A stretch of 64,000 nucleotides of DNA from Sulfurimonas sediminis (GCF_014905115.1 NZ_CP041235.1:1364001-1428000), one strand, 5' to 3'; counted from the stretch's first letter, positions 8,744 through 17,842 are shown. Notes: a model not told the origin generated them from the letters alone. Made by a program: numbers and translations.

Positions 8744-10504
8744 TTAGCAGCCCCTTGACCCCTTAGTCGGACAGCCACAACTGTAATCTAGTATCGTAAC
8801 ATTACCTTTGTTACTCACATCGACCACTTTTTTCTTTTTAATATAATCACGTACAACATCATAAACCGGACGAATTTTGTCAGTTTGCAAGTTGGCACCC
8901 GCTTTTTGCAGGTTCCCACCCCATGATGAGACTATATAAGTTTTCTTCAAGTCTATAGGTTTACCTCCTATTTTAAGATTTGATATTCTCTCACCTGCTT
9001 TGTTGGAAACAGCGATAGAATACGTTACACCACCAAGACGGCTCATATCACCACCCTGCTGATATAAAGGATTTGCATTAAAAACATTATCTGCGATATC
9101 TTCTAAAAGTGTCGCAATCTTTTCACCTTTTAATTCAAATGTATAAACATCCGGATAGGTAATCCCACACATCTCATAGACATTGTCCATTAAAATATTG
9201 TCACCTGCTAAGACTGTTGTTCCCCATCTGTACCCTGGAGTAAAAGAGACATCACACTTCATCTCATCCATAATTGCATCATTGATGAGTTGATCAAATG
9301 TTGAGAAGAATGTATCACGCTTATACAGCATTCCTTTTGTTCGACCCAACACTTCATTAAATTCTTTATCAAAAGGAGCGTACAACTCATTGACAAGTTT
9401 TACACCCTCCGGATCTGCCGGAATGATATGTGAAGCAATAGGAATAAGTTTGTACTCATATCCGTTCACTTTTCCGTTTTTTGCATCAATATCCAAACGA
9501 CCGATATATTTTCCGTGACTTCCTGCAATAACAATAACAGTACCGTTAATTACAATAGGCTCCGGTGAAGGGTCATGTGTGTGACCGCTTAAAATAAAGT
9601 CGATACCTTTAACTTTACGCGCCACTTCCTGATCAACGCTAAATCCGTCGTGCGAAAGTACAACAACGCAGTCCACTTTTTTCTCATTTCTCAACTCATC
9701 TACATATTCTTGAAGTGTTTCAAGTCTTAAACCAAAACTCCAACCCTCTGTAAACTCTTTTGGGTTTGCAGTAGATGTAAATGGAAAAGATTGACCAATA
9801 ATTCCGATTTTTGCACCACCACGCTCTTCTATAGTATATGGTTCAAAAATTAACTCTTCATACTCATCAGCAAAAGGATCATCACCTACAATATTTTGAG
9901 AAATAAACTTCGCATCAAGCATTTCGATAAGCTCTTTTACTCTCTCTTTTCCATAAGTAAATTCCCAGTGCCCGACCATAGTGTCAATACCAAGGTAATT
10001 CTGAGCTTTTACAATAGCTTCACCGGCAGTTTTCAGTGCCACGCCTGTCCCTTGCCATGTATCACCGGAATCCAGGAAAAGAACATTCTCTTTTCCACGC
10101 TCTTTTATAATGTGATTTGTCAAAGTTTTAATGTGGGCGATACCACCCATTTTTCCAAACTTTTTAGCCAATTTGCTAAAGTCTATATAGGTATCAAAAT
10201 ATGCATCCAAAGAACTTGGCTCTAAACCGTAATGCTTTGCAAATGCTTCCCCACACAAAAATCCCGGTGTTCCCACAAGATTTGGAGCAGAGATCAATGT
10301 TGAGGGCTCTCTCCAATAGAGTGGTTTTATATGTGCATGCAAATCACATATATGCATCAGTGTGAAATTACCCATTGAATTAAACTGGTATATGTCTTTT
10401 AAACCAATCTGCTCTATTTTTTGTGAACTTGCAAAACTACTTGTAGCCGCAGTCAGTCCAAATATCGCTGCAATGTGCATAAAATCTCTTCTAGAAATTT
10501 CCAT
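8744..10504 (-). CDS. soxB: Thiosulfohydrolase SoxB
   Basis: 586 residues. SoxB is the dinuclear manganese enzyme that removes sulfate from the sulfur carrier SoxY during thiosulfate oxidation. The N-terminus carries a Tat signal (SRRDFMHIAAIFG). The calcineurin-like metallophosphatase core shows ICDLHAHIKPLYWREP, FLDSGDTWQGTGVAL, VVVLSHDGFSVDQEVA and FILSGHTHDPSPEPI. The 5'-nucleotidase C-terminal domain follows from about residue 380, and the protein ends with a cysteine-bearing tail (YSCGCPTKGSRGC). It follows soxA by 11 nt, in the order X-Y-Z-A-B. Confidence 0.97.
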   Translation of the reverse strand: MEISRRDFMHIAAIFGLTAATSSFASSQKIEQIGLKDIYQFNSMGNFTLMHICDLHAHIKPLYWREPSTLISAPNLVGTPGFLCGEAFAKHYGLEPSSLDAYFDTYIDFSKLAKKFGKMGGIAHIKTLTNHIIKERGKENVLFLDSGDTWQGTGVALKTAGEAIVKAQNYLGIDTMVGHWEFTYGKERVKELIEMLDAKFISQNIVGDDPFADEYEELIFEPYTIEERGGAKIGIIGQSFPFTSTANPKEFTEGWSFGLRLETLQEYVDELRNEKKVDCVVVLSHDGFSVDQEVARKVKGIDFILSGHTHDPSPEPIVINGTVIVIAGSHGKYIGRLDIDAKNGKVNGYEYKLIPIASHIIPADPEGVKLVNELYAPFDKEFNEVLGRTKGMLYKRDTFFSTFDQLINDAIMDEMKCDVSFTPGYRWGTTVLAGDNILMDNVYEMCGITYPDVYTFELKGEKIATLLEDIADNVFNANPLYQQGGDMSRLGGVTYSIAVSNKAGERISNLKIGGKPIDLKKTYIVSSWGGNLQKAGANLQTDKIRPVYDVVRDYIKKKKVVDVSNKGNVTILDYSCGCPTKGSRGC

Positions 10505-10515
10505 TAATTAACCTT

Positions 10516-11286
10516 CTATCTTTTTAAACCAGGGATTGAAATTTCAGCGCCCTTTGCTTTATTTGTTAAATACACTTCAAGTGCTACCATCTGTTTTGAA
10601 CCGAGCGGTATAACTTTTAAAAGTGCATTTTTCATACATCCCTGAAAACGACGTTGCAGTGTTCTTAAAGATGATTTTGTCATTCTGTATGCCGGCCAGG
10701 TTGCAGCAGCCTTAGCTCCGTTTGCACCTAAATCCGGCAGCGGCTGTGTTCTTAAAATACGACCGACTACAGCAGGAGCATGACAAGAGTTACATGAAAG
10801 TCCGCGACCACCGCGTTTTGTCATATATGTCTTCAAACCCAGTGCATAAGCTTCTTTCATCTGCTTGTTTGCTGTTACGTCTATGTTTATCTTTTCACCG
10901 TTTGCAATAGATTTCACATATGCCACCATTGCAAACATATTTCCGCTTTTAAGCTTGAGTGGTTTGTGCCCACCGTCTGCCATCATTGCCTGTAGAACCT
11001 GGTCAATACCTACAACCATGTCAAACTTTTTGATATAGCGGGGAAAACCTGCTATATATGCCGGCAGTTCATCTTCAGTCACACCAAGGTATTTTGCAAG
11101 ACCTTCGTCTCCACCCATATAACCTAGTAATTCTTCACCGTCAGCCACCATAATGTCTGCAGGATTGTTTTCTGACATCTCTGCGTACATTGCACGGTCT
11201 GCGTCGCTCATTGCAAATTGCTCACCACCATAAGATAATGAAGCAAGCATTGCAACTGATAGAGCTATTTTAATACCTGTTTTCAT
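10516..11286 (-). CDS. soxA: c-type cytochrome SoxA
   Basis: 256 residues with a signal peptide (cleavage near SYGGEQ, residue 20). SoxA joins SoxX to couple thiosulfate to the SoxY cysteine oxidatively. One heme motif, CNSCH (165-169), is present, and the active-site cysteine ligand is visible in RRFQGCMKN (C217). Only one CxxCH is present, so this is a mono-heme SoxA rather than the di-heme type known from Paracoccus. It lies 4 nt from soxZ. Confidence 0.96.
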   Translation of the reverse strand: MKTGIKIALSVAMLASLSYGGEQFAMSDADRAMYAEMSENNPADIMVADGEELLGYMGGDEGLAKYLGVTEDELPAYIAGFPRYIKKFDMVVGIDQVLQAMMADGGHKPLKLKSGNMFAMVAYVKSIANGEKINIDVTANKQMKEAYALGLKTYMTKRGGRGLSCNSCHAPAVVGRILRTQPLPDLGANGAKAAATWPAYRMTKSSLRTLQRRFQGCMKNALLKVIPLGSKQMVALEVYLTNKAKGAEISIPGLKR

Positions 11287-11290
11287 TTGA

Positions 11291-11632
11291 TTATCCTTTT
11301 GGTTTAATCTTTTTGGTTTTTTCGTGCGCTTCGCCAGTATTATCCGTATATTTAACAGTCAGTTTCCCTTTGCCGTTAATTTTCATGTATGTAGTAAATA
11401 CAGGATTTACAGATAATGACTCCCAGACTTTCATGCTTGTAATCTCTTTTCCGTTATAAATAAACTTTACACTGTTTATATATTTTGCCGGAATAATTTT
11501 TTTCGTTTTTTTATCTTTAGCCATACCAGTATGCATTGGGTGCATAACCATAAAACTAACTTTAACTATCTCGCCATTTTTGTATCTTTTTGGCTTGATT
11601 TTAATCAGTGACTTTCTTTCTTGCATTTTCAA
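11291..11632 (-). CDS. soxZ: Sulfur-carrier complex subunit SoxZ
   Basis: 113 residues of immunoglobulin-like fold. SoxZ pairs with SoxY as the sulfur-substrate carrier. Recognisable segments are KIKPKRYKNGEIVKVSFMVM, HPMHTGMAKDKKTKKIIPAK and SVNPVFTTYMKINGKGKLTV, all family-typical. As expected for SoxZ it has no signal peptide and is exported with the Tat-targeted SoxY. A 45-nt AT-rich gap separates it from soxY. Confidence 0.96.
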   Translation of the reverse strand: MKMQERKSLIKIKPKRYKNGEIVKVSFMVMHPMHTGMAKDKKTKKIIPAKYINSVKFIYNGKEITSMKVWESLSVNPVFTTYMKINGKGKLTVKYTDNTGEAHEKTKKIKPKG

Positions 11633-11677
11633 TTCCTCTATTTTATATTTTTCTTGACTTTAAATGTTTGGTTAGAA

Positions 11678-12145
11678 TCAACCACAACCACCAATAGTTA
11701 CTTTAACACTTTGAGAAGCTGTTAAAAACTCACCATTACTTAACTCTACCAAAGCAACTACTTTTTGCGTGCCACCAAGTTTAATACGTGTTGAAAACAT
11801 TGCTTTGCCGTTAGCAGGAGTCAAATAAACATCAATTGTACGAGCGTTTGAATTTTTTCCTGTTAAAATATGAATAGCTTTCACATAGTTACTCTCAGTC
11901 ATTGGAGAATCAACTGTTACAGTTACCGGAACAACTGCACCGTTTTCCGCAATTTCCGGAACTTTTAATTTCACTTTTTTTGAAGGTTTAGGAGTTTTCC
12001 CGCCTGTTATCGTCTTTACAGCAGTATTGTAGTCCATTTTATTTGGACTGACAGGTTTCGAACCACCGGCAAAACTCATTGCTGGCATAACAGCTGATAC
12101 CGCAGCTACTGTTCCTAATTTTTTGAAAAAATCTCTTCTTTGCAT
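11678..12145 (-). CDS. soxY: Sulfur-carrier protein SoxY
   Basis: 155 residues. A Tat signal is visible (QRRDFFKKLGTVAAVSAV, cleavage near SFAGG). The C-terminus is GGCG with the carrier cysteine at residue 154, where thiosulfate intermediates are bound. The tail is one Gly shorter than the common GGCGG. It directly follows soxX (18 nt). No soxCD is in this window, so a second soxYZ-soxCD set, common in this group, would have to lie elsewhere. Confidence 0.96.
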   Translation of the reverse strand: MQRRDFFKKLGTVAAVSAVMPAMSFAGGSKPVSPNKMDYNTAVKTITGGKTPKPSKKVKLKVPEIAENGAVVPVTVTVDSPMTESNYVKAIHILTGKNSNARTIDVYLTPANGKAMFSTRIKLGGTQKVVALVELSNGEFLTASQSVKVTIGGCG

Positions 12146-12163
12146 AGTTTAAATTCCTTATAA

Positions 12164-12688
12164 TTATTTTGGAGCAACAATATATGAAGTAATATCACAT
12201 ATTTCTCTTGGAGTGAATAACTTGGTTGTCAAGTTAATTGTCATATGAGTATCCGGATTGTCAATACGAGCATCTGCTATTTTTTGAAAAACAAACTGGT
12301 TGTCTCTTGCACCACTGTTAATAAAGTTTTCTCTATAGTCAGTTAAATCAGGACCTATATTACCGGCACCTTTTGCACCTTCTATATTATGACATGCAAC
12401 ACAGTTTCCGTATTGCTTGACTTTTCCGTCCTTTGTTTTTCTAGACAAACCTTTTGGCGGGTTTTTCTTTGCCTTTTTTCCGTTTAGGTTATGGAAAATA
12501 TATGCACCTCTTGCTATCGCATCAGGGTCAGTTGTTACACAACCGGCTGGCATACTATATACTTTGGGTGGTGCTAACAAATCTTTTTCTATCATCTTAC
12601 TCGCATCCGGATGCGTTATTACTTTGCTATAATCAGTAGCAAATAATGAAACACCCACAAGTAATGACATCATAACAGTTTTCTTCAT
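12164..12688 (-). CDS. soxX: c-type cytochrome SoxX
   Basis: 174 residues with a signal peptide (1-18, SLFATDY). It carries one heme motif, CVACH (96-100), preceded by the SoxX-typical ARGAYIFHNLNGKKAK segment, and a likely distal Met in THMTINLTTK. SoxX accepts electrons from the SoxA active site and passes them to a small cytochrome c. The start has an exceptionally good ribosome-binding site (AGGAGG a few nucleotides upstream), consistent with the first gene of a highly expressed operon. Confidence 0.95.
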   Translation of the reverse strand: MKKTVMMSLLVGVSLFATDYSKVITHPDASKMIEKDLLAPPKVYSMPAGCVTTDPDAIARGAYIFHNLNGKKAKKNPPKGLSRKTKDGKVKQYGNCVACHNIEGAKGAGNIGPDLTDYRENFINSGARDNQFVFQKIADARIDNPDTHMTINLTTKLFTPREICDITSYIVAPK

Positions 12689-12732
12689 TCTCGTTCCTCC
12701 TATTTGTTTTATGGAGTAAGTGTAACTACTAA

Positions 12733-12751
12733 ATGTAAAATTTATGTAAAA
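12733..12751 (-). promoter_or_regulatory. Direct repeats upstream of soxX, candidate response-regulator site
   Basis: Read on the minus strand, the 8-mer TTTTACAT occurs twice with an 11-nt period (copies at 12733-12740 and 12744-12751), 45-63 nt upstream of the soxX start. OmpR-family regulators bind direct repeats with about this spacing, and such a regulator is encoded 1.2 kb away (13915-14568). The link is inferred from spacing and proximity. Confidence 0.45.
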
Positions 12752-12767
12752 TCAGTTTTATTTATAT

Positions 12768-13925
12768 TTAATTTGTCTTTTTTTGAGGAAATGTGTAGAT
12801 AAATAGACTTCCCTGCTTCGGCAGTGACTCTATTTTGAGTTCTATATTCTCTTTATCTATAATCGCTTTTACTATATTGAGCCCTATTCCAAAACCGCCT
12901 TTGCTGCTGTCTTCTCTATAGTATCGGCTAAATATCTTTTCAACCTTTTCAATGCCTACACCATAGTCTTTAAAACTCAAACAGCATTTTTCGTTTTCTT
13001 TATACAGCGTAATGTCAATATTTGAATTTTCATACGAGTACTTTATGGCATTGGAAATGTTGTTGTCAATGAGACGCTGCAGTTCTTTGTCATTCATATA
13101 CACCGTTTTGCACTCCTGTACTGATGCATTTATCTGAATATTTTTCATTTTGGCAACTTCATTAAAATACTCTATGCGTTCTTTGAGGAACTCGGCAAGA
13201 TCTATATCTTTTTTTTCATGATGCAAGCGTTCGTATTTTATAAGATAGTCCATATCATTGTAGATATTTGAAAGTACTTTTGCGGCAGCTTTCATTCTCT
13301 GCATATATTTGTTTTGTTCATGTTTTCTGTTGTAAAGATCAATATTTACATTAATGATAGACAGAGGTGTATTAATCTCATGCATGGAGTCTTTTATAAA
13401 ATTGTCCAACTGTTTGTTAATTCTTTGAAAAGGTTTGGCAAAACTGCCCAGAAAAAAGAGACTCAGTATAAAAACAAAGACAACAATGGTAAAAAGGATA
13501 ATAAATACTTTTTCATACACAGGCGCAAAGGAGATTTCATTTTTCAGTACAAGATATCTTGCACCGAAATATCTCTCTTTTGGCAAGGTTACAATGAGAT
13601 AGGCGTTGTTGCCTTCTAAATAATATCCCTCTTTAAAATAATTGATCGGAGTGTCAATCAAAGTAAAAATCGGATGGAAACCTTCGTCATAAAGACCTGA
13701 TTGAAATGTTTTAAATCTCGGATACTCAAAATATTCATCATCCTGATTAAACTCTTCCATCGCTTTTACCACCAAAAGAGACTTTTCTTTCAAAAAAAGC
13801 TCATTTTGAATGGAGTGTATATTTTTCATATAGACTAAATAAAAAAACAGAGGCGTCAGCAAAATGCCTGATACCAAAAAAGTATAAATAAGTGCATATT
13901 TTGCCGAATATTTATTATCTTTCAA
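12768..13925 (-). CDS. Sensor histidine kinase of a Sox-linked two-component system
   Basis: 385 residues. Membrane segments lie at about 12-32 and 139-161 with a periplasmic sensor of about 105 residues between. The dimerisation/phosphoacceptor site is SMHEINTPLSI (His182). The ATPase domain has the N box NNISNAIKYS, G1 DYGVGI and G2 GGFGIGLNIV, so it should be active. It overlaps the response regulator gene by 11 nt and ends 79 nt before soxX, so the three-gene signalling set is probably dedicated to the sox operon. The ligand is unknown; thiosulfate or another sulfur species is a guess from context. Confidence 0.88.
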   Translation of the reverse strand: MKDNKYSAKYALIYTFLVSGILLTPLFFYLVYMKNIHSIQNELFLKEKSLLVVKAMEEFNQDDEYFEYPRFKTFQSGLYDEGFHPIFTLIDTPINYFKEGYYLEGNNAYLIVTLPKERYFGARYLVLKNEISFAPVYEKVFIILFTIVVFVFILSLFFLGSFAKPFQRINKQLDNFIKDSMHEINTPLSIINVNIDLYNRKHEQNKYMQRMKAAAKVLSNIYNDMDYLIKYERLHHEKKDIDLAEFLKERIEYFNEVAKMKNIQINASVQECKTVYMNDKELQRLIDNNISNAIKYSYENSNIDITLYKENEKCCLSFKDYGVGIEKVEKIFSRYYREDSSKGGFGIGLNIVKAIIDKENIELKIESLPKQGSLFIYTFPQKKTN

Positions 13926-14568
13926 TAATGTACCCTAAACCACGTCTGTTTTGTATGACTGCCTGTGGAAGTTTCTTTTTAAGATTGTTAAGCTGAACCC
14001 GTATTGTAGCCGGTTCCACATACTCTCCCCAGACTTCATCTTGAAACATTTCTGTAGAAACTATAGAGTTTTTATGCTTGATAAGCACTTCAAGCAAATC
14101 TTTTTCTGTTTTTCGCAGTACAATCTCTTCATCATCTTTCGTCAGTTTGCTTTTTTTCAAATCATACACCAGACCACAGCCGAGTTCCACACTGTTCCCG
14201 TCATTTTGCAAATGACTTGCAATTGCCTGATCTATACGCAGTTCAAGCTCTTCGAGATCAAACGGCTTGCGGATATAGTCACAACATCCTCTTTTGTAGC
14301 CCTCTTTTAAATCATCAACATCCGTCATGGATGTTAAGAATATAGCAGGTGTTGTAATTTCATCTGCACGCAGTTTTTTTAAAAGTTCAAAACCGTTGAG
14401 AGAAGGAACATTTACATCCAAAAGGAGCAGGTCATAGCTTTTATCATAAACAGCATCATATGCTTCAAGTCCGTCCGTAATCCCGTCTACTTCATATCCA
14501 AGATCACTCAAAAATTCTTCTACACTGATACGCAAAGAGTATTCATCTTCCAAAAGTAAAATTCTCAT
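13915..14568 (-). CDS. OmpR-family response regulator
   Basis: 217 residues. The receiver domain (1-115) has the acidic pair E7/D8, the phosphoacceptor Asp51 in LLLDVNVPS and Lys101 in YIRKPF. The C-terminal winged helix (about 125-217) ends PQAVIQNRRGLGYIIER, typical of the OmpR/PhoB DNA-binding domain. The start overlaps the end of the Cache-type gene by 4 nt and its end overlaps the kinase. Likely regulates the sox operon through the repeats at 12733-12751. Confidence 0.92.
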   Translation of the reverse strand: MRILLLEDEYSLRISVEEFLSDLGYEVDGITDGLEAYDAVYDKSYDLLLLDVNVPSLNGFELLKKLRADEITTPAIFLTSMTDVDDLKEGYKRGCCDYIRKPFDLEELELRIDQAIASHLQNDGNSVELGCGLVYDLKKSKLTKDDEEIVLRKTEKDLLEVLIKHKNSIVSTEMFQDEVWGEYVEPATIRVQLNNLKKKLPQAVIQNRRGLGYIIER

Positions 14569-15659
14569 TTAATTTTCCCGTCTATTTTTTTTACTATTTT
14601 TCTGTTAAGCATCATTTGAATCAACTCGTCTTTGGAATATTTGTCAAATTTTTCATAGGCTTCATCAAAAAACAACTGCCTCTCTTCTTTGTCTATTACA
14701 TCCTGTAAATAGACCATTGATTTGGCACTGTAATCTTTATATATATTGTTTTCATACTTTTCTTCTTTGACAACATCATACAGTCCGCTTCTTGTAACAT
14801 TGATTAAAAAAGAGATATCGTCTTCGGGATTTCTAAAATAATCCAAATACCTTTTTGGCAGTACAAAAACAAAAGCTCCTATTATTGTACCACTTCCGTC
14901 TTTCATATTTTCATAAAAAATATATTTTTCATCTGCATAAACAACACCGTTAAGCTTCAGTTCTTTAAAATCAATATGGTTGAGAGTTTGAATATGTGCA
15001 TAATTATAGTTTCTGTTTGCCAGAACATAATTGTCAACCGTCAGGTTTTGCATCATCAAAACTGCAGTATCTGTGTGCTTTACATCAAGTAACACATACA
15101 AATCAACACCCATGGAACTGAAAAAATCTGTCATAGATTTAAAAAAAGAGATAACTTCCACAAAGCCTAAAAAGTTACCGTTTTTATATACAGGCACTGT
15201 TGCCTTTATACCCAGACGGCGTCCTATTTCTACAGAAGTACGGGGGTTTGTATGTGTATAAAAATATTGCAGATCCAGTCTGTAGTCACCTATAGGCATA
15301 CCGGCATAGATGTCATCCCAGCTTCTTGCAAAAATATTCAGCTCTTTTGTAATGACCTGGGCACGTATCCGCATACCGGTGTTTTTTTCAATATCCTGTG
15401 TAATGTCTTCTAAAATTTTATAGCCTAAATCTTCATCATCATTTTCCAAAGCATTGACAAGCGCTTCATTCTTTGAAAGAAGCAAGGCAATTTTCAGGTC
15501 ATCCATTTCATGAGATTTAAGCTGGGAATCAAGTGTCAGCCGCATTTGATCCATAATATGGTAAATTTTTTCTTCTTTGACTTCATTTTTAAAGTATAAA
15601 GTAAGAAGCAGGACAATAACTATGATTCCCCCAAAAAAGATTACTATTTTTTTTAACAA
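14565..15659 (-). CDS. Membrane-anchored periplasmic Cache-type sensor without output domain
   Basis: 364 residues. One N-terminal membrane helix (about 4-23) is followed by a large extracytoplasmic region resembling Cache sensors of chemoreceptors (helix at 30-100, then RSWDDIYAGMPIGDYRLDLQ, GIKATVPVYKNGNFLGFVEV, and YIFYENMKDGSGTIIGAFVF). No second membrane helix and no kinase, HAMP, GGDEF or MCP domain follow; residues 285-364 are soluble. It is translationally coupled to the response regulator (4-nt overlap), so I infer an accessory ligand-binding protein that signals through the neighbouring kinase. Confidence 0.75.
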   Translation of the reverse strand: MLKKIVIFFGGIIVIVLLLTLYFKNEVKEEKIYHIMDQMRLTLDSQLKSHEMDDLKIALLLSKNEALVNALENDDEDLGYKILEDITQDIEKNTGMRIRAQVITKELNIFARSWDDIYAGMPIGDYRLDLQYFYTHTNPRTSVEIGRRLGIKATVPVYKNGNFLGFVEVISFFKSMTDFFSSMGVDLYVLLDVKHTDTAVLMMQNLTVDNYVLANRNYNYAHIQTLNHIDFKELKLNGVVYADEKYIFYENMKDGSGTIIGAFVFVLPKRYLDYFRNPEDDISFLINVTRSGLYDVVKEEKYENNIYKDYSAKSMVYLQDVIDKEERQLFFDEAYEKFDKYSKDELIQMMLNRKIVKKIDGKIK

Positions 15660-15689
15660 ATAAACTCCGCCTCTGTTCTTTAGTCCAAA

Positions 15690-17426
15690 TTACTGAAGAT
15701 GTTTTAAAAACGCTTCCGGTTCTATAAACCCTACAATTGTTTTGGATTTCTCTACATGTAAATCTTTGTCAAAAAAGATCATTACAGGAGGACCAAAAAC
15801 ACCATATGCCTTGCTGAGTGCCTTTTCTTTTGCACCGTTTGCCGTAACATCTGCGCGAATCAGGACATACTCACGTAGTTTTTCTTTTACTCTCGGGTCT
15901 GCAAAAGTCACCTCTTCAAGTTCTTTACAGGCTGTACACCAGTCAGCTGCAAAATCAAGCATTATTTTTTTACCTCTGTTTTTTTCTAACAAAGTATTGA
16001 GCTCATCCAATGAGGTTACTTCTGTAAATGTCAGCTTTTTCTCATTTGAAGGAAGTACTGTGCCCGCTGCCTGTGATTTTAAAAATCCAAGTGGCTGTTT
16101 TATACTTGGTGCGCCCGCCAAAACACTCATAAAAAGTGTCGAAGAGTAGATAAACAACAGTAAGGACAGACTCCGCTTGAAACTGTGTCCCTCTTTGTCA
16201 AAGGCTCCAAAATGGACACTGAATCCTATTCCGACAATTGCATACATCAGAGTGGTAACAGAAGATGGCAGTACTTTTTCAAGCATCCAAATAGCAACAC
16301 CCAACATTAATGCGCCAAAAATTTCATTGACCATAACCATCCACGGACCAGGCTTAGGCATAAACTTACCGGCACTTACACCGACCAGAATAAGTAAAAC
16401 CCCCATTCCTATACTCATACTGAAAAGTGCAGCTCCGCCTAAAAGTGCATCACCCGTTTGTCCTATGTATACCAAAGCACCTGCCAAAGGAGCAGCAACA
16501 CAGGGACCGACAATAAGTGCTGAGAGAAATCCCATAATGGCTACACCTATAAAACCGTTACGATTTGTATTTGTACTGACTTTGGTTACAAGTGCATCAG
16601 GAAGTTTCAATTCATAAAAACCAAACATACTTGCAGCAAGAGCAACAAAGATACCTGCAAAAGAGTAGACAACCCATGGATTTTGCAGTGCGGCTTGCAA
16701 ATTAGCTCCAAAGACTCCTGCTAAAATACCTGCGATTGTATAGGCAACAGCCATTGCAAGTACATACACCAAAGAGAGGGCAAAAGCTTTTTTTGTCGTA
16801 AGTCCTTCTCCCTGCGAAATTATTACACCGGAGATTATAGGAATCATTGGAAAAACACAGGGAGTCAGAGAGAGTAAAACGCCAAACCCGAAGAATGTTG
16901 CCAAAATAACGAAGAAACTGCTTGATTTTATTGTATCTGCTATAGAGTCAGTCTCTGACTTTTCTTCTGCCTTTACATGTAAAGCATTATTTTCAGCAGA
17001 GAGCTTGTCTGCATCTATTTGAAGAGTAAACTCTTTTGTACTGGGTTCATAACACAGTCCCTGCTCCGAACATCCCTGGAAAGAGATTTTCAATTTTATT
17101 GTTTGCATCCCTTTCAAAGAAGCATCTTTTTTCAATGTAACAATAAAATTCGGTGACTTGATATAAACTTTGTCACCCTGATGCTCGGATGTAGCAGGCT
17201 TTGTGATGTTTTGTATTGACAAACCTTTTGCATCAATCAGTTCAATTTTTAATTTATCAGCATACAGATAAATATCTTTGGCGATTTTCACACCTGTTTC
17301 TATCTGCATTGACTCATTGACTTTGGCATAAGGTTTAAATGCCTCATCAGGCATTAAAAAAGCAGCTGCATTTACAAAAGAAAAAACCAGAGTCAAGATA
17401 AAAAATATTTTTGCCAATAGTCTCAT
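15690..17426 (-). CDS. dsbD: Thiol:disulfide interchange protein DsbD
   Basis: 578 residues from the ATG at 17426, which has an AAAAAGGA site upstream and opens a signal peptide (MRLLAKIFFILTLVFSFVNA); a longer in-frame start would extend into the upstream repeat. The N-terminal domain has the redox cysteine pair (GCSEQGLCYEP), then eight membrane segments with TPCVFPMIPI and GPCVAAPLAG, then a thioredoxin domain with CTAC. DsbD moves electrons from cytoplasmic thioredoxin to periplasmic acceptors. Here it would feed cytochrome c maturation for SoxA/X and the CQYC protein. A 30-nt gap links it to the sensor gene, and a structured element lies upstream. Confidence 0.93.
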   Translation of the reverse strand: MRLLAKIFFILTLVFSFVNAAAFLMPDEAFKPYAKVNESMQIETGVKIAKDIYLYADKLKIELIDAKGLSIQNITKPATSEHQGDKVYIKSPNFIVTLKKDASLKGMQTIKLKISFQGCSEQGLCYEPSTKEFTLQIDADKLSAENNALHVKAEEKSETDSIADTIKSSSFFVILATFFGFGVLLSLTPCVFPMIPIISGVIISQGEGLTTKKAFALSLVYVLAMAVAYTIAGILAGVFGANLQAALQNPWVVYSFAGIFVALAASMFGFYELKLPDALVTKVSTNTNRNGFIGVAIMGFLSALIVGPCVAAPLAGALVYIGQTGDALLGGAALFSMSIGMGVLLILVGVSAGKFMPKPGPWMVMVNEIFGALMLGVAIWMLEKVLPSSVTTLMYAIVGIGFSVHFGAFDKEGHSFKRSLSLLLFIYSSTLFMSVLAGAPSIKQPLGFLKSQAAGTVLPSNEKKLTFTEVTSLDELNTLLEKNRGKKIMLDFAADWCTACKELEEVTFADPRVKEKLREYVLIRADVTANGAKEKALSKAYGVFGPPVMIFFDKDLHVEKSKTIVGFIEPEAFLKHLQ

Positions 17427-17445
17427 ATAATTGTCCTTTTTAAAA

Positions 17446-17737
17446 AATAAGTGCCTAGCCAGCATAAATGACATATTTAACAACATACAAAGGATTTAGT
17501 TTCAAGGCGAACTTTTGTTGGCGATACGAGTATCGTTAACGAAGTTCAACGCAGAAAATGAATCCTTTGTGTGTTGCCCTTCGGGTGAAGAAAAAAAATA
17601 CAATCTAACTTCGTTGAAAACCCTTGTACCCAAAGGGCATAGCAAAAGCTACTAGTAGCTCCTACGGATTTTCGCCTTGTATCTTGCATTTTCTCTCTTC
17701 ATTAAATTATGTCATTTATGCTGGCTAGGCACTTATT
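17446..17737 (-). repeat. Structured interspersed element, copy 1 (leader of dsbD)
   Basis: A 287-bp element bounded by about 30-bp inverted termini (AAGTGCCTAGCCAGCATAAA at the left; its complement at the right). Inside are nested inverted repeats: ACATACAAAGGATT with AATCCTTTGTGTGT, CGATAC with GTATCG, a small CCCTTCGGG hairpin, the palindrome GCTACTAGTAGC, and CAAGGCGAA with TTCGCCTTG, giving alternative folds. It is about 95% identical to copy 2 at 21420-21708 in reverse orientation. Its inner edge lies exactly 22 nt before the dsbD ATG. No open reading frame is carried, so it is not an insertion sequence by itself; a MITE/REP-type or RNA-leader element is likely. Confidence 0.9.
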
Positions 17738-17763
17738 ACATTTTTGTGTGTATTCTCTGTGTA

Positions 17764-17769
17764 ATTGTA
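17764..17769 (-). promoter_or_regulatory. Possible -10 box for the dsbD leader
   Basis: On the minus strand TACAAT (preceded by GAGA) lies about 27 nt upstream of the element's outer end. Transcription from it would place the whole 287-bp element in the dsbD 5' leader. This is only a sequence match in an AT-rich region. Confidence 0.3.
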
Positions 17770-17806
17770 TCTCATAAATATAAAATTTGTGTTAATAAAA
17801 ATATAT

Positions 17807-17812
17807 TATAAT
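17807..17812 (+). promoter_or_regulatory. -10 box for the BFD-like gene
   Basis: A consensus TATAAT lies 31 nt before the ATG at 17843, with an AAAAAGG ribosome-binding site between. The surrounding 100 nt are strongly AT-rich, as is usual for housekeeping promoters in Campylobacterota, which often lack a -35 box. Confidence 0.5.
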
Positions 17813-17842
17813 TCCATATAAAAGAAAAAGGTTTATAAAAAC

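Noticed and set aside
17427-17486. 20-residue N-terminal extension of dsbD
   Set aside because: It reads into the structured repeat; the ATG at 17426 has a good ribosome-binding site and opens a normal signal peptide.
17446-17737. Insertion sequence with transposase
   Set aside because: The element holds no open reading frame of useful length. Terminal inverted repeats alone fit a MITE or RNA element.
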